Part shown: positions 13,481-20,746 of the stretch, in pieces | Layout of the letters: the number at the start of each line of letters is the position of its first letter | How positions within the stretch are numbered: position 1 is the first letter of the stretch | Virus record (IMG/VR): IMGVR_UViG_3300008952_001838 | Coordinates: 1-25,690 of that record | Origin: a virus | DNA: 25,690 bases | Reading direction: 5' to 3' (one strand) | The notes under the pieces: model-generated | What the model was told of the DNA's origin: nothing | What the model saw: the letters and a program-made list of their open reading frames with translations, nothing else | The model's database searches: none | Position numbers and translations under genes: made by a program

Positions 13481-13836
13481 CTCTTACCTCCAAAATATTC
13501 TGTGGCGTGTCCTTCTTTAACTAGAATATCATTAAAGCTATCAAATGAGTCTACTTCTTTGAATAGAGTTCCAAGTAGCCTGCCGAACTTGCCTTTCTTA
13601 TCTATTCTAGTCTCAACTATAAACTCATTCTTATTTTCTTTTATGAGTTCTTTGAGTCTTGCTTTGGCTGCTAGACCTAGCTTCTTTTCTTCTTTGTCTC
13701 TAGTCCTACACTCTGGCGTGTTGATACCGTATAAGCGAATACGCTCTTTCTTAAAGGTGCTAAACCCACAATCAATTAGCGCATCTACTGTATCGCCGTC
13801 TACTACTCTTATTAATTTTGCTTTATATTGATACAT
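13477..13836 (-). CDS. Staphylococcal-nuclease-like (SNase) protein (119 aa)
   Basis: Typical SNase/thermonuclease domain: VVDGDTVDALID (11-22; calcium-binding Asp), RIRLYGINTPE (32-42) with catalytic-type Arg34 and Glu42, and DKKGKFGRLLG (79-89) with the second catalytic Arg86. All three catalytic residues of staphylococcal nuclease appear to be kept. No signal peptide, so it would act inside the cell, perhaps on host DNA or RNA. Overlaps the LicD-fusion gene by 14 nt. Confidence 0.9.
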   Translation of the reverse strand: MYQYKAKLIRVVDGDTVDALIDCGFSTFKKERIRLYGINTPECRTRDKEEKKLGLAAKARLKELIKENKNEFIVETRIDKKGKFGRLLGTLFKEVDSFDSFNDILVKEGHATEYFGGKR

Positions 13837-14815
13837 TTTGTATTTTTCTTTTTATATCTTGTGAATGATAATCTTTTGTCTCGTCTAATAAAAATAATCT
13901 ATGCTCTTCCATAGCCTCTGAATACCAAGTTTTTAAAAAACTTTCGTGAGCATTACCGTGAACAATATAATCTATATTATTTGCCTCCATCCAATCAATA
14001 GTTGTTATAGAGCCTTCTGCTGGTAGTATTACTTCATCAACATATTTACAAGCTTCAATAATTTCTACTCTTTCTTCGTAAGAGAATATAGGCGGCTCCT
14101 TGTAAGTTTTTACTATCTCGTCTGGTGTAACGGCGACCACAACTTTATCAAATATATCTCTCATTTTTCGAAGTAAGCGAACATGGCCTTTGTGGTACAA
14201 GTCAAAGACCCCCTCTGTATACCCTGTGATTGGGTCTCTATACCCGTAGGACTTTATGTCTCCTTCCCAGTTGCCAACTTCTCTGGCTGCAACAACTTTT
14301 GTTCTCCAATCCACCCCCATACCCCCAACATCTTTATAAACATAATCTAAATACTTTTCAGCATACTTGGATATTAAGAACTCAAAACCTTCAAATTGTA
14401 TGGTTTTAAGATTTTGTTGATAGTAAGCTTTACTGCGAAAGGCTCTTTTGTAGTTTGAGGGTGCACTTCTTATACCCATACCTCCCCAACCATGGTTATC
14501 GTTAGTATTAAAACAGTATATATCTATCTTAAACTCCTCTTCGTTTTCGTTGTTAGTTATGGTTAAGAATTTTCCTCCAGAAAAACAGTTAATAAAATTA
14601 TATTTATAGCTATAAGACGGGCCTTCTTCCATGACAGACTCCAGACTTGACCAGTCTTTTTCCCATACCCCCATGTCGATGTCGTCATCTCCCTCCGGTA
14701 TCCCTCCATCTCTTATTGCTCCGAGAGCGGAGCCGTACTCAAGCCAGATATCTATATTATTTGAACGAAGTTCTTTAGAAATATAATGGCATATATGCGC
14801 AGCTTTTTTATTCAT
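13823..14815 (-). CDS. LicD-like / cytidylyltransferase fusion (330 aa)
   Basis: Two domains. Residues 1-180 have the LicD/fukutin nucleotidyltransferase-fold signature EYGSALGAIRDGGIPEGDDD (26-45) continuing IDMGVW, as in phosphocholine transferases. Residues 198-330 are a cytidylyltransferase: GYTEGVFDLYHKGHVRLL (198-215) with HxGH at 208-211, YEERVEIIEACKYVDEVI (246-263) and IDYIVHGNAHES (281-292), closest in pattern to choline-, ethanolamine- or glycerol-phosphate cytidylyltransferases. Together they could make a CDP-activated alcohol and move the phospho-alcohol to a glycan. The RTSG(I/V)ST end of the CCT family is weak here (DYHSQDI). Substrate is unknown. Confidence 0.8.
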   Translation of the reverse strand: MNKKAAHICHYISKELRSNNIDIWLEYGSALGAIRDGGIPEGDDDIDMGVWEKDWSSLESVMEEGPSYSYKYNFINCFSGGKFLTITNNENEEEFKIDIYCFNTNDNHGWGGMGIRSAPSNYKRAFRSKAYYQQNLKTIQFEGFEFLISKYAEKYLDYVYKDVGGMGVDWRTKVVAAREVGNWEGDIKSYGYRDPITGYTEGVFDLYHKGHVRLLRKMRDIFDKVVVAVTPDEIVKTYKEPPIFSYEERVEIIEACKYVDEVILPAEGSITTIDWMEANNIDYIVHGNAHESFLKTWYSEAMEEHRLFLLDETKDYHSQDIKRKIQNVSI

Positions 14816-14817
14816 AA

Positions 14818-15363
14818 CTACTTAAAATGTGGGCCGAAGAAGAAGCCTCGCAGCCAACGCTTACTACCTTTTGTAACTGGGGTTACTCCGCTTATCATAT
14901 ACGAAGGGAAAAATAAGCAAGTCCCAAGCTCTTTATTTGCGTAGACAGGAGTACCGCTATTATGTATAAGGTGTTCTCCGCCTTCGTAATCTTCGGGCTT
15001 AGACAGGCAGATATGAAAACTGATCTTGCTGTATTGCTTGCGATCATCAAAGAAGTTTCGTGCTATGTCCGATCTTGGAGTATACGAATTTTTCTCTGTA
15101 AAAGACTCAAGTATCAATGGATCAGAGATTCCATTTATATTAAACTTCCAAGAGTCATTATTTGCTTCTCTTACAAAATCACATAGCCTGTTATAAATCC
15201 AAAAATTATTATCAGTGAAGTCTACTAGGTTAGACTCCTTGTTCTCTCTAGTTATTTTTAAGCATTCTTCTTCTGAGAATGCTTTATCAAAAATATAATA
15301 ATCGTTTAGTTTTAAGTTATTATCTTCTCGTTCTAATGAATCTATGTCAGCTAAATAATACAT
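14818..15363 (-). CDS. 2OG-Fe(II) oxygenase fold lacking iron ligands (181 aa)
   Basis: Resembles PKHD-type prolyl/lysyl hydroxylase-like proteins of phages: SKPEDYEGGEHLIH (121-134), GTCLFFPSYMISGVTPVTKG (147-166), and end WLRGFFFGPHF. In active members an HxD before the YEGGE segment and a His in FPS..xHxVxPV hold iron. Here those places read PRSD (96-99) and Ser158 (MISGV), so two of three iron ligands seem lost. The 2OG-binding basic region (KGSKR) remains. It may be a binding protein or an inactive relic. AAAGGA precedes ATG 15363. Confidence 0.65.
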   Translation of the reverse strand: MYYLADIDSLEREDNNLKLNDYYIFDKAFSEEECLKITRENKESNLVDFTDNNFWIYNRLCDFVREANNDSWKFNINGISDPLILESFTEKNSYTPRSDIARNFFDDRKQYSKISFHICLSKPEDYEGGEHLIHNSGTPVYANKELGTCLFFPSYMISGVTPVTKGSKRWLRGFFFGPHFK

Positions 15364-15364
15364 A

Positions 15365-15550
15365 TTAGCATTCCTTTACATCTTCTAACTCTGCAAGTTC
15401 TACGACCTCTTTGGCTAATCTCTTAGTCATCCTTGGGCAGTCTTCTTCTATTGCTTGTTTTTTCCAAAGCGGGTATTCTTTATAAATCTTTTCGTAGGCA
15501 GCTTCGTACCTTCTCCCCATATCAGACTTTACCTTTTTCTTTCTAGGCAT
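15365..15550 (-). CDS. small basic hypothetical protein from a leaderless mRNA (61 aa)
   Basis: Lys/Arg-rich start (MPRKKKVKSDMGRRYEAAYE) and acidic end (VVELAELEDVKEC). Its promoter (15557-15585) is the only member of the promoter set inside the glycan cassette, with ATG exactly 6 nt after TATAAT. Transcription from it would also feed the oxygenase-like and LicD-fusion genes. Function unknown. Confidence 0.65.
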   Translation of the reverse strand: MPRKKKVKSDMGRRYEAAYEKIYKEYPLWKKQAIEEDCPRMTKRLAKEVVELAELEDVKEC

Positions 15551-15556
15551 ATACTT

Positions 15557-15585
15557 ATTATATCAAAAACTTAATTAAACGTCAA
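15557..15585 (-). promoter_or_regulatory. sigma70-like promoter inside the glycan cassette
   Basis: TTGACG (15585-15580), 17-nt spacer with AAGT at positions 8-11 and TGA before the -10, consensus TATAAT (15562-15557), then AAGTAT and ATG 15550. The TGA in the -35 box is the stop codon of the upstream glycosyltransferase-like gene. Confidence 0.85.
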
Positions 15586-16655
15586 CTCTTTTGTTTTTTT
15601 GATAATGCTTTTTCGTGCTGTTGTGTAGCTTTTGAATCGTCGTGCATCCAGTTCTCGTCAGTATTCCAATTGCCATCTTCATCTTGGTATGGATTATTAA
15701 AATCATTTAAAGCTTTTTTTCTTGAGTCAAACTTATGTACGCTGTGATAAGAGCTTTCTTTACAGTCAGGTTGATCTGGTTTTTTTATTTCGATAGGGCT
15801 ATCGGACATAGAGTGTAGATCTAGATTTTCTTTAAACCGTAAAGAAGTATCAAACGTATTGGCTCCCTTGTAATATTCGTCAGCATGGGTTTTGTCATCT
15901 TGACCGCCTAATACACTACTAACCCATGTAACCCAAGGGTTATTTAAAACCTCTTTTGCGTTGTACTTGCCGCCATTCCAATTAAGCACACCTTTTCTAA
16001 ATATTCTACTGAAAAACAATCTCAACTTCATATTTGGTCTCTGCATTAAATGATAATTTATTATACTTTCGACAGGGTGAATTAAACATTCGCTATAATA
16101 TTTTCTTAATTTTAAAAAAGCAGAACAATAATAGTCCATTATATAAGGAGGCCCAAAAGCAACCCAGTTGTTTAAATTTACTGTATTATAGTTGCCTAGG
16201 TTATATACATGATGCCAGTAGGGTATACTTAAGGCGTCTTCATTAACTATATTCAAGTCTGGGTACGAACTACAGACCTCGGCTCTAACTATAACGTCGT
16301 AGTCTCCGGCGGACGCCATTAGGTTCGCTCTCCATATTTTATATAACATTGAATACACTCTGCCGTTTTTCTGGGCAAAGTGCATAGCTTGATTAAAGTA
16401 TTTAGGAGAAGATTCGTATTCTTCGTTTATCGAGGCGAAGCTTCGGTCAAAAGCTTTTTGGTTCTCTACTTCTAGTTCTTTAGGCTTGTAGGCTTCGACA
16501 AATGATTTTATAGTGTCTCCTTCTTGATATACATTTTCTTCGTCCCAAAGGCTAGCAAAAACATCGGCATCGTATTTCTTAATTATTTGTTGCCAGTATC
16601 TTTGGTTTTGTTTTACATAATATGGTAGCCCTGCAAAGCAAATCGCAACTTTCAT
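15582..16655 (-). CDS. glycosyltransferase-like protein (357 aa)
   Basis: N-terminus MKVAICFAGLPYYVKQNQRY followed by DADVFASLWDE and, at about 104-128, MLYKIWRANLM..DYDVIVRAE. This layout (CISG-type start, 'W/HTWD' segment, 'SM.yk..r....E...YD...R.RpD') is that of uncharacterised capsule/LPS glycosyltransferase-like proteins found in marine phages and bacteria. The usual RxRPD is RAEVCSSYPD here. The C-terminal 100 residues are charged and low in complexity. A Shine-Dalgarno site (GAGGAGA) precedes ATG 16655. Family assignment is from memory of the pattern only. Confidence 0.5.
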   Translation of the reverse strand: MKVAICFAGLPYYVKQNQRYWQQIIKKYDADVFASLWDEENVYQEGDTIKSFVEAYKPKELEVENQKAFDRSFASINEEYESSPKYFNQAMHFAQKNGRVYSMLYKIWRANLMASAGDYDVIVRAEVCSSYPDLNIVNEDALSIPYWHHVYNLGNYNTVNLNNWVAFGPPYIMDYYCSAFLKLRKYYSECLIHPVESIINYHLMQRPNMKLRLFFSRIFRKGVLNWNGGKYNAKEVLNNPWVTWVSSVLGGQDDKTHADEYYKGANTFDTSLRFKENLDLHSMSDSPIEIKKPDQPDCKESSYHSVHKFDSRKKALNDFNNPYQDEDGNWNTDENWMHDDSKATQQHEKALSKKQKS

Positions 16656-16867
16656 TTTTTAAATATCTCCTCGTAGTTATCTCTATAAACTTGCCTGTTT
16701 TTAGTCCTATCGGAATCACCTTTGCCTGCTCCACCTAGATCGCCGCCTTCTTTTACATACTTATATACTTCATTGCTATAAGTTTCGCTATGCTTCTCTT
16801 TAGTAGAAACTTTTTTACCATTTTTATAATACCAACCCTTATTTGTCTTTGGTTTCTTTTTGCTCAT
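16652..16867 (-). CDS. small basic hypothetical protein (71 aa)
   Basis: Lys-rich: MSKKKPKTNKGWYYKNGKKV, with a Gly-rich middle (GGDLGGAGKGDSDR) and end QVYRDNYEEIFKK. I have seen GKGDxxR...Y..N...IF tails in small phage proteins of unknown role. AGAGGAGA upstream is a good ribosome site. It overlaps both neighbours by ATGA. Confidence 0.6.
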   Translation of the reverse strand: MSKKKPKTNKGWYYKNGKKVSTKEKHSETYSNEVYKYVKEGGDLGGAGKGDSDRTKNRQVYRDNYEEIFKK

Positions 16868-17721
16868 ATGAGCTCTTTTATCTCCTCTACTGTAAACTCT
16901 TGAACTTCGTCGGACGCTGGGCCATCTTCAAATATTCTTTCGTGAAGATTCTCTCCCGGTTGGAGACCAATAGATTTGATTTTAAGTTCAGCTCCTTTTG
17001 GTAAATATTTAGACGCCATTGCTTCTAGAAGATTACCAATACTCATTGACTTCATCTCTGGTAAATAAGGAACACAGTCGATGGCGTTTTCCATGCAATC
17101 GAAAACCAAGTCAACTGCTTGATCTATAGTCCAAAAGAACCTAGTGGCTCCTGCCTCAGTAACTATAACCTCCTTGCCTTCTTTAAGTAGCTCTCTCCAT
17201 TTACAGAGAACTGATCCTGTTGAGTATAAAACATTACCGTATCGGACTGTGCGAAATTTAATCTCTGGGAAATCTTTCTCAAACTGAGCAAAAAGCCTTT
17301 CCATTATTAGCTTTGAGGCTCCATAAACTCCCTTGACTTGCGCCGCCTTGTCTGTACTAATACCTAGAACAAATTCTACTCCTGTGTCTACTGCGTGCTC
17401 TAGCATATTCAAAGAACCCACTACATTTGATAGAGTACATTCTCTAGCTTGAGTCTCTGCTAAGCCAACGTGCTTGAATGCAGCTAGATGGAATATACCT
17501 TGAATGTCTGTGAATCTTTTCAAGGTAAATTTGTCAGCTATATCTCCAGTGTAATATTCAATATCTGGAAAGCTTTGCTTAGTTTTTATTAAACCGACTT
17601 CACTTCTAGCTACTACTATGACTTTGCCGCCTTCGTCTAGTATTCTTTTGATAAGCTCCTCCCCTAGAAAACCGCTGCCTCCGGTTACTAAATATTTTTT
17701 ATTCTGTTTTATTTTAATCAT
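16864..17721 (-). CDS. SDR-type nucleotide-sugar dehydratase/epimerase, PseB/CapD-like (285 aa)
   Basis: Extended short-chain dehydrogenase. NAD-binding TGGSGFLG (13-20), GDIADK (59-64), HLAAFKHVGLAE (78-89), ISTDKA (121-126), catalytic YGASK (133-137), RYGNVLYSTGSV (160-171) and TRFFWTIDQAVDLVF (193-207). This pattern is that of the UDP-GlcNAc 4,6-dehydratase/C5-epimerase group (PseB, FlaA1, CapD). Length fits a slightly short PseB. No PseC or later enzymes are seen, so its product must feed a host pathway. It overlaps the fusion gene by 8 nt. The exact sugar is inferred. Confidence 0.85.
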   Translation of the reverse strand: MIKIKQNKKYLVTGGSGFLGEELIKRILDEGGKVIVVARSEVGLIKTKQSFPDIEYYTGDIADKFTLKRFTDIQGIFHLAAFKHVGLAETQARECTLSNVVGSLNMLEHAVDTGVEFVLGISTDKAAQVKGVYGASKLIMERLFAQFEKDFPEIKFRTVRYGNVLYSTGSVLCKWRELLKEGKEVIVTEAGATRFFWTIDQAVDLVFDCMENAIDCVPYLPEMKSMSIGNLLEAMASKYLPKGAELKIKSIGLQPGENLHERIFEDGPASDEVQEFTVEEIKELI

Positions 17722-19372
17722 TGCCTACCAATCCCATGTATAAGTGAGCTTCTATTTTCCTTGCTAAAATATGCCATATTCTGTGCCTAGGAACCCAAAC
17801 TAAATTTATTCTGTCTCCTATCTGGTTTCGCATCTTCCAGCTTTGAGTAAAACTTCTTATTGATTTATCAACAATTTGACCGTATTCCTCAAACTTTTGT
17901 TCGTTTAAAAGAGTTTCGTCGTTAATCATGAAAAAAAATGGTATGTTTTTGTTTATGCACTCCATAGCATCTTTTTTTCTAAATACGATTAAAACATCAG
18001 GGTTCCGAGGCCAGCTTTCTAAGACTCTTGATGCTGCGGCTTGGTGGCCTCTGCACTCTAGCTCTCCAGAAAGATCCTTTACAAAGTCAAACGTATAGTG
18101 ATCTGCGTCGCCTCCCCAATAGAGAGTTATTAACAAAGAGTCTTTGGATTCTGTTAATTTTTCTAAAGACTCGTAATCAATCATATTTTTATCAACAGTG
18201 TGTTTATACCAGTCGGAGCCTGTCCACTCGCTACTTCTCATTTCATTTATGCAATACTTTTGCTGACTGGGATACTCATCTAGTAGTATTTGTTTTCTTT
18301 CTGTTAGTAATTTTTCTTTTGAATTTTTGTAAATATATATCTTATCTTTTGGGAAAATGTCTTTCACTAGATCATGTGTTTCCACATGTTGTATGTGCCC
18401 GTATTCTCCATATTGATTGTGAGTCACTATTTGTTGCCAGTCTGTTTCTCGGTTAATTCTTTTTAAAACATTTTTATAATCATCTCTGTATTGAAGAGGG
18501 TCTAAAGTAGGAGTTTCCATGCCTAAGCATTCAAAGTATTTCACTCCAGCTCTTTTCATGCAATTTTGAAACTCATAATACCTAGTCTCATGCTTTTCCT
18601 TGTGCCATACATCATAGTCCATTGAGGCTGTCAACGAAACCACTTTGGTTTCATATGCGTTTTCAAGTAACCAGTCGCCAAAAAATATAGCTTCGTCATC
18701 TGGATGAGCTATCACCAAAAGTTTAGTAGGCCTAGGGGGGAGATGAATACCTTTCCAAACAAAAGTTTCATCAGAAACAATTTCTAGGTGATTTAGACTT
18801 TTGTCCTGTCCTTCTTTTATAACTTTAGGGACAAACTTCCATTTATAGCCAAAATCTCCAGACTCGTTTGTGTGCTGTCTATTTGAAATTACTTCACCAA
18901 AAGTTTTGAGATTTTCCGGCCCCATTAAATCAATATAGTCTACCCATTGATTCTCAATACAATACTCAACAAGCTTAGCCCACATCCATTTGGAAACCTC
19001 TGCTGTCCTGCAAGAATTAGTGTCGTAAAGCGGAGCATTGCAATATATATAGTTATCCCACTTTAAAACAAAATGATATGCTATGCCACAACTAAAACAT
19101 TGTAGTACGCCTCTGTCGTGCAAACTTTGAAGTTCTTTGTCTGAATACCAATCTCCCCAGCTCCAATTGTTGCATCTAGCCCACAGGTCCATATAGCCCC
19201 TGCATTGTTCTGGGTTAAAATCAACTTTACTGTAGTTTAAATCTTTATTAAAGTCTAATGTCTTTTTTAAGTCCTGTCTGCTAGACTTGGATAGTGAAGA
19301 CAAATAATCCTCCAAGCTGCTAAACCTAGAGGTGGGGATTATTATAGGGGAACTGTGCTTTAGCACCTTCAC
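17714..19372 (-). CDS. acyltransferase / PIG-L deacetylase / third-domain fusion (552 aa)
   Basis: Residues 1-195 look like a GNAT/FemAB-type acyltransferase (SSRQDLKKTL, Trp-rich centre, YNAPL-like YCNAPLYD, VDYIDLMGPENLKTFGE). Residues 217-400 are a PIG-L/LmbE deacetylase: zinc motif IAHPDDEAIFFGDWLL (221-236) and THNQYGEYGHIQHVETH (317-333). Residues about 412-530 (LYWGGDADHYTFDFVKDLSG) recall the first half of a GT-B glycosyltransferase, but a donor-binding half is missing. Combined, it could deacetylate an N-acetyl sugar and re-acylate it. The start is GTG 19372 in a GTGA overlap with the oxygenase remnant. The first and third domain calls are weaker. Confidence 0.75.
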   Translation of the reverse strand: MKVLKHSSPIIIPTSRFSSLEDYLSSLSKSSRQDLKKTLDFNKDLNYSKVDFNPEQCRGYMDLWARCNNWSWGDWYSDKELQSLHDRGVLQCFSCGIAYHFVLKWDNYIYCNAPLYDTNSCRTAEVSKWMWAKLVEYCIENQWVDYIDLMGPENLKTFGEVISNRQHTNESGDFGYKWKFVPKVIKEGQDKSLNHLEIVSDETFVWKGIHLPPRPTKLLVIAHPDDEAIFFGDWLLENAYETKVVSLTASMDYDVWHKEKHETRYYEFQNCMKRAGVKYFECLGMETPTLDPLQYRDDYKNVLKRINRETDWQQIVTHNQYGEYGHIQHVETHDLVKDIFPKDKIYIYKNSKEKLLTERKQILLDEYPSQQKYCINEMRSSEWTGSDWYKHTVDKNMIDYESLEKLTESKDSLLITLYWGGDADHYTFDFVKDLSGELECRGHQAAASRVLESWPRNPDVLIVFRKKDAMECINKNIPFFFMINDETLLNEQKFEEYGQIVDKSIRSFTQSWKMRNQIGDRINLVWVPRHRIWHILARKIEAHLYMGLVGND

Positions 19373-19461
19373 ACAAAAAAATCTTCAGAAAGCTCTCTTG
19401 AGGCGTTTTCTGGTTCAATTCTTTCAATCCAGCCAGTAATTATGTATTTGCTTTGTTCTTT
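19369..19461 (-). pseudogene. leftover C-terminal tail of a second 2OG-Fe(II) oxygenase
   Basis: Directly after the stop of the 227-aa oxygenase, in another frame, the DNA codes KYIITGWIERIEPENASREL then SEDFFV and a stop. The live gene ends KYIITGWIESLNEENVSREF then PQDYFV. They share 18 of 26 residues but little exact DNA beyond ATTACTGGCTGGAT. The remnant's stop overlaps the GTG of the fusion gene as GTGA. It is most simply the end of an older homologous gene, the rest of which was replaced or lost by recombination. Confidence 0.75.
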
Positions 19462-20143
19462 ATACAAAATAATCTTGAGGGAACTCTCGAGAAACATTTT
19501 CCTCGTTAAGGCTCTCTATCCAGCCAGTAATGATATATTTTTCTTCTCCCTTGCTGGGGGGATTACCTCTGTGAAGATGTGTCCAATACGCTGGGAATAG
19601 GCCAGATGCACCAGCCTTTGGTTTGATTTTAAAGTTTTGAAACATAAATTCTGTTTCTCCTCCTTCTTTGACATCATTTAGATACCATATAAAAGCCATC
19701 AGTCTGTCTTTCATGGTGGGGTCTTCGTTAAACTGTTCGTAATGCCAAGCGTAATACCCCCCGCCGTCTGAATATTTTTGTATTTGCATATGGGGATTTC
19801 CAAGCCGAACTGCTCCAAATCTGCCTTGAGCTGTTCTGACGAGACAAAGTTTGCTAGAAAACCCGGGTTTACTCCCACATTTCATGGTTCTCCAAGGATA
19901 TTTTGAGAGATACTCGACTAAAGAGTGCAATAACTCTTCTCTGAGGTAGTCGTATATGTAAGCCCAGTCTTTGTCATCTAGCTGATCGTGGATCATCAAG
20001 TCTGTTGACCTTTTGATTGAATGGTTCACTCCACTGCCAGAAACACCCTCACCTTTGTGTTGGGATTCCTCGAACTTATTTATGATTTTATCGCATACCT
20101 CACTTGACAGCGATTTTTCCCTTGTGTAAATTAGGTTACTCAT
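19460..20143 (-). CDS. 2OG-Fe(II) oxygenase, prolyl-4-hydroxylase type (227 aa)
   Basis: P4H-like jelly-roll dioxygenase. The segment YAWHYEQ (131-137) supplies HxE (His134, Glu136) in place of the usual HxD, GGETEF (161-166) is the typical loop, and FPAYWTHLHRGNPPSKGEEK (183-202) contains the second iron His (191). Lys203 in KYIITGW would bind 2-oxoglutarate. Similar enzymes are common in marine phages, with unknown substrates, possibly sugars or proteins. AGAAGGAG is a strong ribosome site before ATG 20143. A copy of its tail follows (19369-19461). Confidence 0.85.
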   Translation of the reverse strand: MSNLIYTREKSLSSEVCDKIINKFEESQHKGEGVSGSGVNHSIKRSTDLMIHDQLDDKDWAYIYDYLREELLHSLVEYLSKYPWRTMKCGSKPGFSSKLCLVRTAQGRFGAVRLGNPHMQIQKYSDGGGYYAWHYEQFNEDPTMKDRLMAFIWYLNDVKEGGETEFMFQNFKIKPKAGASGLFPAYWTHLHRGNPPSKGEEKYIITGWIESLNEENVSREFPQDYFV

Positions 20144-20144
20144 A

Positions 20145-20636
20145 TTAAAACTCCTTCTCTAATCCATAATACATATCTGGAATGTCGTCGTTTAACCTTA
20201 GGGGATTAAAGTTTAAGTTGGAAAAGTCAAAAGAAGAGCTCCCTTCGAAATATACTTTTAGGTTACAATTGAACTCGTTCACTTTCTCTGTGCAATACTT
20301 TTTTACTAATTCAAAGTCCACGGCTTTGCCCTCTTTTCCCTTCGCTACTAGGATAACGTCTTTATTGGCTAGATGGTTGTCAAAAATGCGAATTAACTTA
20401 TCATCTTTCCAAAACTCTACCTTCCATTGCTCTATTTCTTCGAAGAAATGGCTTCCCCATGTACCAGTTGTGACCACCATTTCCCCTATGAACTCATATT
20501 CTTCAAAGGGATTTCTTCTTCTAAACCATTTTACAAAATAGTCAGAAGATTCTTCGCTGTCACTAATAATGGAGACTTTCGCTTCTCCGGCAAAGTTTAC
20601 ATGGGCTATGCTAGATTTTGTTAAAGCTATTTTCAT
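20145..20636 (-). CDS. hypothetical protein (163 aa)
   Basis: Unrecognised alpha/beta-looking protein: MKIALTKSSIAHVNFAGEAK, then an aromatic-rich middle (WGSHFFEEIEQWKVEFWKDD) and DVILVAKGKEGKAVDFELVK. ATG 20636 overlaps the stop of the 36-aa gene (TGATG); a GTG one codon upstream is also possible. It precedes the oxygenase by 1 nt, so both are probably co-translated. Confidence 0.65.
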   Translation of the reverse strand: MKIALTKSSIAHVNFAGEAKVSIISDSEESSDYFVKWFRRRNPFEEYEFIGEMVVTTGTWGSHFFEEIEQWKVEFWKDDKLIRIFDNHLANKDVILVAKGKEGKAVDFELVKKYCTEKVNEFNCNLKVYFEGSSSFDFSNLNFNPLRLNDDIPDMYYGLEKEF

Positions 20637-20746
20637 CACCAGAACCAGACCATATAGTCTTCACCTTCTACGTTTGTTGGGAGGATGTCGTATTGTTTTC
20701 TTTTCATGTACATAATAGATACGAAAATAATGTATAACCTATTCAT
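20636..20746 (-). CDS. tiny protein between SET and 163-aa genes (36 aa)
   Basis: Frame from ATG 20746 to TGA 20636: MNRLYIIFVSIMYMKRKQYD, ending EGEDYMVWFW. The ATG overlaps the SET stop by 8 nt (ATGAATAG) and its stop overlaps the next ATG (TGATG), so the frame exactly links two genes. Met12 or Met14 could be the true start, removing the short hydrophobic lead. Function unknown. Confidence 0.55.
   Translation of the reverse strand: MNRLYIIFVSIMYMKRKQYDILPTNVEGEDYMVWFW

Noticed and set aside
18028-18456. Plus-strand frame of 142 codons
   Set aside because: Lies antisense to the PIG-L deacetylase region, whose motifs are clear; its translation is compositionally odd (Leu/Ser/Cys-rich).
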